Assembly: GCF_016820555.1 (NCBI RefSeq)
Contig: NZ_JADHDW010000008.1
Span: 84,319-148,318, forward strand
Direction: 5' to 3'
DNA: 64,000 bases
Origin: Bacillus sp. REN10
GTDB lineage: Bacteria; Bacillota; Bacilli; Bacillales; Domibacillaceae
Made by a program: the position numbers and the translations under genes. The notes under the pieces were generated by a model. It saw nothing but the letters and a program-made list of their open reading frames with translations. It was not told the DNA's origin and did not search any database. Shown one piece after another: positions 61,003 to 64,000 of this stretch. Numbering within the stretch: the stretch's first letter is position 1; each line of letters starts with the position of its first letter.

Positions 61003-61257
61003 TCATCCAATAGTTCCATTAATTATTTTACAATTATACCATCCCTTTATGTACTTAAATAACGCCACTCTTGCCATTTCAAAACAGTCATATCGAATTC
61101 TGTACACTGCTTCTTTCTTGAGCGTTGCGTGAAACGATTCGATACATGCATTGTCGTCAAGACAACCTTTGCGACTGAATGAAGGAATCATCCCATGTGT
61201 TTTCATTTGTTTTAGGAAGTCCTCACTTGTATATTGCGTGCCTAGATCGACTGTCAC
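61003..61257 (-). pseudogene. IS3-family transposase fragment (OrfB C-terminus)
   Basis: 84 codons with DLGTQYTSEDFLKQMKTHGM, CLDDNACIESFHATLKKE and YIKGWYNCKIINGTIG, the end of an IS3-type integrase core (the second Asp and the Glu of DDE). The start and upstream domains are missing. Its orientation is opposite to the neighbouring IS element. Confidence 0.85.
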
Positions 61258-61418
61258 TTTTCGAAGGAATTTTTACCAACGACTTTTTTAATGTAAAGGC
61301 CAAGTACCTACGCCAAATAGCACCAACCATCTGTATAGTGATGGATAGGCTACACTAAGTTAGACAACTCTTATAAGGGGTTGTACACTAAAAGGGCTAA
61401 CCTTAGGAGCGGGTCAAA

Positions 61419-61700
61419 ATGAGAAGAGAACGTCGAACATTTACAGCCGAATTTAAACTACAAATGGTGAAGCTCTATGAAAACGGCAAATCGCGAGCTG
61501 ATATTGCGAGAGAATATGAGATTACGCCATCTTCATTAGATCGTTGGATTAAAAATCATCAGGAAACAGGGTCTTTCAAGGCAGAAGACAATCGTACGAC
61601 AGAAGAAACAGAATTGCTTGAACGACGTAAAGAAGTGCAACGCCTGCGAATGGAAAATGATAGTTTAAAGCAAGCCGCGCTGATCATGGGACGAAAATAG
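61419..61700 (+). CDS. IS3-family transposase OrfA
   Basis: 93 residues. Helix-turn-helix FTAEFKLQMVKLYENGKSRADIAREYEITPSSLDRWI, then a leucine-zipper region (EETELLERRKEVQRLRMEN) ending KQAALIMGRK. This is the standard first frame of IS150-like elements. Complete, but its OrfB partner is broken. Confidence 0.92.
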   Translation: MRRERRTFTAEFKLQMVKLYENGKSRADIAREYEITPSSLDRWIKNHQETGSFKAEDNRTTEETELLERRKEVQRLRMENDSLKQAALIMGRK

Positions 61701-62441
61701 ATGTCATTCGTAACAACGCTCACAAATATTCGGTATCAGCCATGTGTGCCGTCCTACAATTCCAAGAAGCACCTATTACTATCACCTTTACAAGCGTGAA
61801 GATGACGAAAAACAAGCGAAGGAAGCCAACTTACAGGAGCGGATTTATACGATTTTTAAGCAAAGCCGCAATAACTATGGGACACGTAAAATTAAGAAAG
61901 AATTAGAGAAACAAGACATGATGGTTTCTAGACGACGTATAGGGGGAATCATGAAGGATTTGGGTTTTGTCTCGAATGACACGGTTGCTTATGACAGACC
62001 ACAAAAGAAACAAAGTAACGAGGCGACAATCGCCAACGTATTAAATCGTGAATTCCAACCAGAGAAGGAATGATCGGTATTAGTTAGTGGTTTAACATAC
62101 ATGTGCTTGTTTGTCGATCTTTTTAATCGTGAATTAGTCGGTGCAAGTGTGCGGGTCCCAGTAAAGACGCAGCGCTTGTCTACCAAGCATTAAGTCGTAT
62201 TAAAGGCAACTTGACAAACGTACAATTATTCCACACAGACCGTGGCTCAGCATTCGATAATCAACTAATGGCAGAAGCGACATACAAGAGCTTTAAAATC
62301 GAATTTGTGTTCCAACGTACTTTCCATTCCCTTGAACAACTAGATTTTGAACTGTGGGAGTATGTGAACGGGTTTAATCACATTCGGATTCATCGAACAC
62401 TAGGATATCTGACACCGATTGGATTTCAGCAGCAGTCCTGA
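61701..62441 (+). pseudogene. IS3-family transposase OrfB, broken
   Basis: Several lesions are visible. One base is missing near 61757 (frame passes from AMCAVLQ to PRSTYYYHLYKRED), a stop codon follows NREFQPEKE, there is a deletion and frameshift near 62090-62160, and another deletion lies between HTDRGSAFDNQLM and AEATYKSFKIEF. The end has the expected FNHIRIHRTLGYLTP. It is dead. Confidence 0.9.
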
Positions 62442-62514
62442 TAAAAATTGTTCAGGTTAGTGTTGACATTCCAGTAGTGATATCTTTTGTAATTGACTAA
62501 ATGTTTAACATGAT

Positions 62515-62931
62515 TTATTTTAATGAGATGATTTTGTCATCCAAATTAATTTCTCTTGCTTCAATTAATAATACAGAGTCCCATATTTCCAATATGATAT
62601 TAGCATTGGAGGGAAACTCTCTACTCCATTCCGTTTCTTCTGGTAGATGAATTTGCATACTAGCAGACCCCTCATCTTGGTAATGAATACTGGTCAATTC
62701 TAAGTAATCCACTTTATCTCGATCGTAAAAATTAAAACGAAACGGCAACTTATCTTTAACATAGTAAAATGCTGAAACGTCAATAAATCTTAATTCACAA
62801 AGTTGGACAACATTATTTTTAATCATTTCAAGCTTAAATGTCACGGTATCATTTTGTAAATCAATATGGCTAGCAGTAATAACTGCACCCCAGAGAGCGT
62901 TCAATTGATTCTGTATGTCCGTTAGTTTCAT
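62515..62931 (-). CDS. Putative immunity protein
   Basis: 138 residues, acidic, no signal peptide or membrane helix. It starts MKLTDIQNQLNALWGAVITASHI and has LEIWDSVLLIEAREI near the end. It lies 21 bases after the RHS toxin stop codon on the same strand, the place where immunity genes for RHS/WapA toxins are found. No family recognised; the assignment rests on position. Confidence 0.55.
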   Translation of the reverse strand: MKLTDIQNQLNALWGAVITASHIDLQNDTVTFKLEMIKNNVVQLCELRFIDVSAFYYVKDKLPFRFNFYDRDKVDYLELTSIHYQDEGSASMQIHLPEETEWSREFPSNANIILEIWDSVLLIEAREINLDDKIISLK

Positions 62932-62952
62932 TTGACAACCTCTTTTCCGTAG

Positions 62953-64000
62953 TTAATGCTTTTTCTTAAGGGTTCTGTTTATTTCTCTATAAGACTTTCT
63001 TGAAAGATTCATATGGACCTTAGCAGGATCGTTAGTTCTGTTTCCATGTCTGTCAAAAGCATCATACCTCGTATGACTTATTTTATAATATGGTTTAGAC
63101 CGACCACCAGAACCTTTATTCATTAATCTTACCATATAATTGTGTTTTTTACCGTCAGAAATTGTAACTGTCCATCCATTCCCTTTAGCTCTTCCAAAAG
63201 TTCCGTTGTGTTTCTTAGAGACTTTTTTTGCTAATCGATAAGTTTTCGAAAACTTTCCAGCTTTATAGGCTTTATATGCTACCTTTCCACCTTTGTAAGC
63301 AGCACCTCCAATTAAAGCTGCTCTCCCAGCAACCGCCGCAGCTTTCCATTCACCTTTTTTATAGGCTTTATAGCCAGAATAAACTGCAAATCCAGCGTTA
63401 ATAACTGCCCATGCATAGTTCCCATCCGGGTCAGTCATCATAACCGGATTATTATTTGCATAAGCGTAGCCGTTCTGCGTTTTTGGATCGTCCGTGTCTC
63501 CACCTTCAGGAAATACACCTTCTGTTGGTTGATAATAGCGCGCAATCAGATAGTATAAATCAGTCTCAATATCATAACGATAGCCTTTGTAGCGGATTGG
63601 GGTTTCCCCTGCCATTGAACCACTTTCGGAAAGAATGTTTCCCCACGCATCGTAGAAGTAAGAAGCAACGACTGTACCTGATACATTCGTCAGACCCGTA
63701 ATTTCTTTCAACCCGTTATACGTATAATAATAATTTTGTTCACCTTTAGTCATCATTACAGGCATACCGTCTGGATCATAGACGTATTCGGCTGTAATTG
63801 TACCATTCTCATCTGTTTCAAATAGGACGTTGATTCCTTGATCGTAGTGATAGTAGGTAGTCTTTTCATACACTTTCTTACTAGTCTTACGCCCTTCGTC
63901 ATCGTATGTGAAGGAGGCGATGGTTGTTCCGGCATTGGTTTTGATGGAGGTTATCTGATCGAATTTATTATACACGTATGTGTACTTATTATCTTTTGTC
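62953..64000 (-). CDS. RHS/YD-repeat polymorphic toxin, C-terminal part
   Basis: Open to the right edge, so the N-terminal part is outside. At least 349 residues are present: YD repeats (ASFTYDDEGRKTSKKVYEK, AEYVYDPDGMPVMM), the RHS core end (YDIETDLYYLIARYYQPTEG and NGYAYANNNPVMMTDPDGN), then a variable tail of about 165 residues. The tail begins with hydrophobic and Lys/Tyr-rich helices (YSGYKAYKKGEWKAAAVAG) and ends in a basic domain, KHNGTFGRAKGNGWTVTISDG and HTRYDAFDRHGNRTNDPAKV. It is probably a contact-dependent toxin; the tail activity is not identified. Confidence 0.88.
   Translation of the reverse strand, partial: TKDNKYTYVYNKFDQITSIKTNAGTTIASFTYDDEGRKTSKKVYEKTTYYHYDQGINVLFETDENGTITAEYVYDPDGMPVMMTKGEQNYYYTYNGLKEITGLTNVSGTVVASYFYDAWGNILSESGSMAGETPIRYKGYRYDIETDLYYLIARYYQPTEGVFPEGGDTDDPKTQNGYAYANNNPVMMTDPDGNYAWAVINAGFAVYSGYKAYKKGEWKAAAVAGRAALIGGAAYKGGKVAYKAYKAGKFSKTYRLAKKVSKKHNGTFGRAKGNGWTVTISDGKKHNYMVRLMNKGSGGRSKPYYKISHTRYDAFDRHGNRTNDPAKVHMNLSRKSYREINRTLKKKH

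Larger units (their letters stand above)
61347..62468 (+). mobile_element. Degenerate IS3-family (IS150-like) insertion sequence
   Basis: About 1.12 kb. The left end CTACACTAAGTTAGACAACT and the right end, reverse-complemented TGTCAACACTAACCTGAACA, form imperfect terminal inverted repeats sharing ACACTAA and ACAA. The element has an intact OrfA and a broken OrfB, so it cannot transpose on its own. Confidence 0.8.

Overview
The window comes from a member of the Bacillaceae (low-to-mid GC, Gram-positive, spore-forming). The evidence is the gene content (Spo0E-like phosphatase, Spo0M, AcuA-like acetyltransferase, T-box and ydaO-type riboswitches, CsoR, MntR) and the right half, which follows the Bacillus subtilis order ypmS-ypmR ... 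thyA-dfrA-plsC(ypkP) ... ypiP-brxA(yphP)-ypgR ... cspD-ypeQ-ypeP-ypdP-ypdQ. Genus and species cannot be fixed from the sequence alone. Most genes lie on the minus strand.

Layout. 1-3912: the 5' end of a lipoteichoic-acid-synthase-type gene, a small membrane protein, a threonyl-tRNA synthetase behind two tandem T-box leaders, and a ferritin with a Fur-like box. 4073-8706: an arsenic island (arsR-arsB-arsC-arsD-arsA plus a HesB/IscA-like gene). 8900-16400: a ComFB-type protein, an AcuA-like acetyltransferase behind a cobalamin riboswitch, DUF975, FG-GAP and DUF2199 proteins, an amino-acid-oxidase-type flavoenzyme, DedA, an IS1182 remnant and a long dyad element. 16429-21390: two acyl-CoA ligases behind a good sigma-54 promoter, with the sigma-54 activator gene next to them. 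21600-24460: Spo0E, YdjO, a WYL regulator, and a GNAT gene whose leader carries a tRNA-like cloverleaf joined to a switch that can hide its own ribosome-binding site. 24466-32560: an ABC-2 exporter with a divergent TetR repressor, a MATE pump, a KtrB-type potassium channel subunit under a c-di-AMP riboswitch, an SDR protein, a rhodanese-like protein and a CobW GTPase. 32566-37155: a carboxy-terminal protease and the csoR-copA-copZ copper operon. 37224-48720: cell-wall carboxypeptidase, deoD, spo0M, yozE, ypmS/ypmR, a PCYCGC lipoprotein, DegV, a TrpXYZ-like ABC importer, plsC, dfrA and thyA. 48765-60670: the conserved ypi/yph/ypg/ype/ypd block with an ABC-F protein, formate-THF ligase and mntR. 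60676-64000: a decayed end with IS3 remnants and the C-terminal end of an RHS-type polymorphic toxin with its presumed immunity gene.

How it works together. RNA-based control is unusually dense: T-box x2, cobalamin, c-di-AMP, a cold-shock leader and the new tRNA-like switch. dfrA, thyA and fhs supply one-carbon metabolism. The ars, cop, ferritin and mntR genes handle metals. The strongest candidate for something undescribed is the tRNA-like leader at 23649-23801. Its acceptor-like stem, an anti-stem, and an anti-SD/SD pair are mutually exclusive and would couple cloverleaf folding to translation of the GNAT gene.
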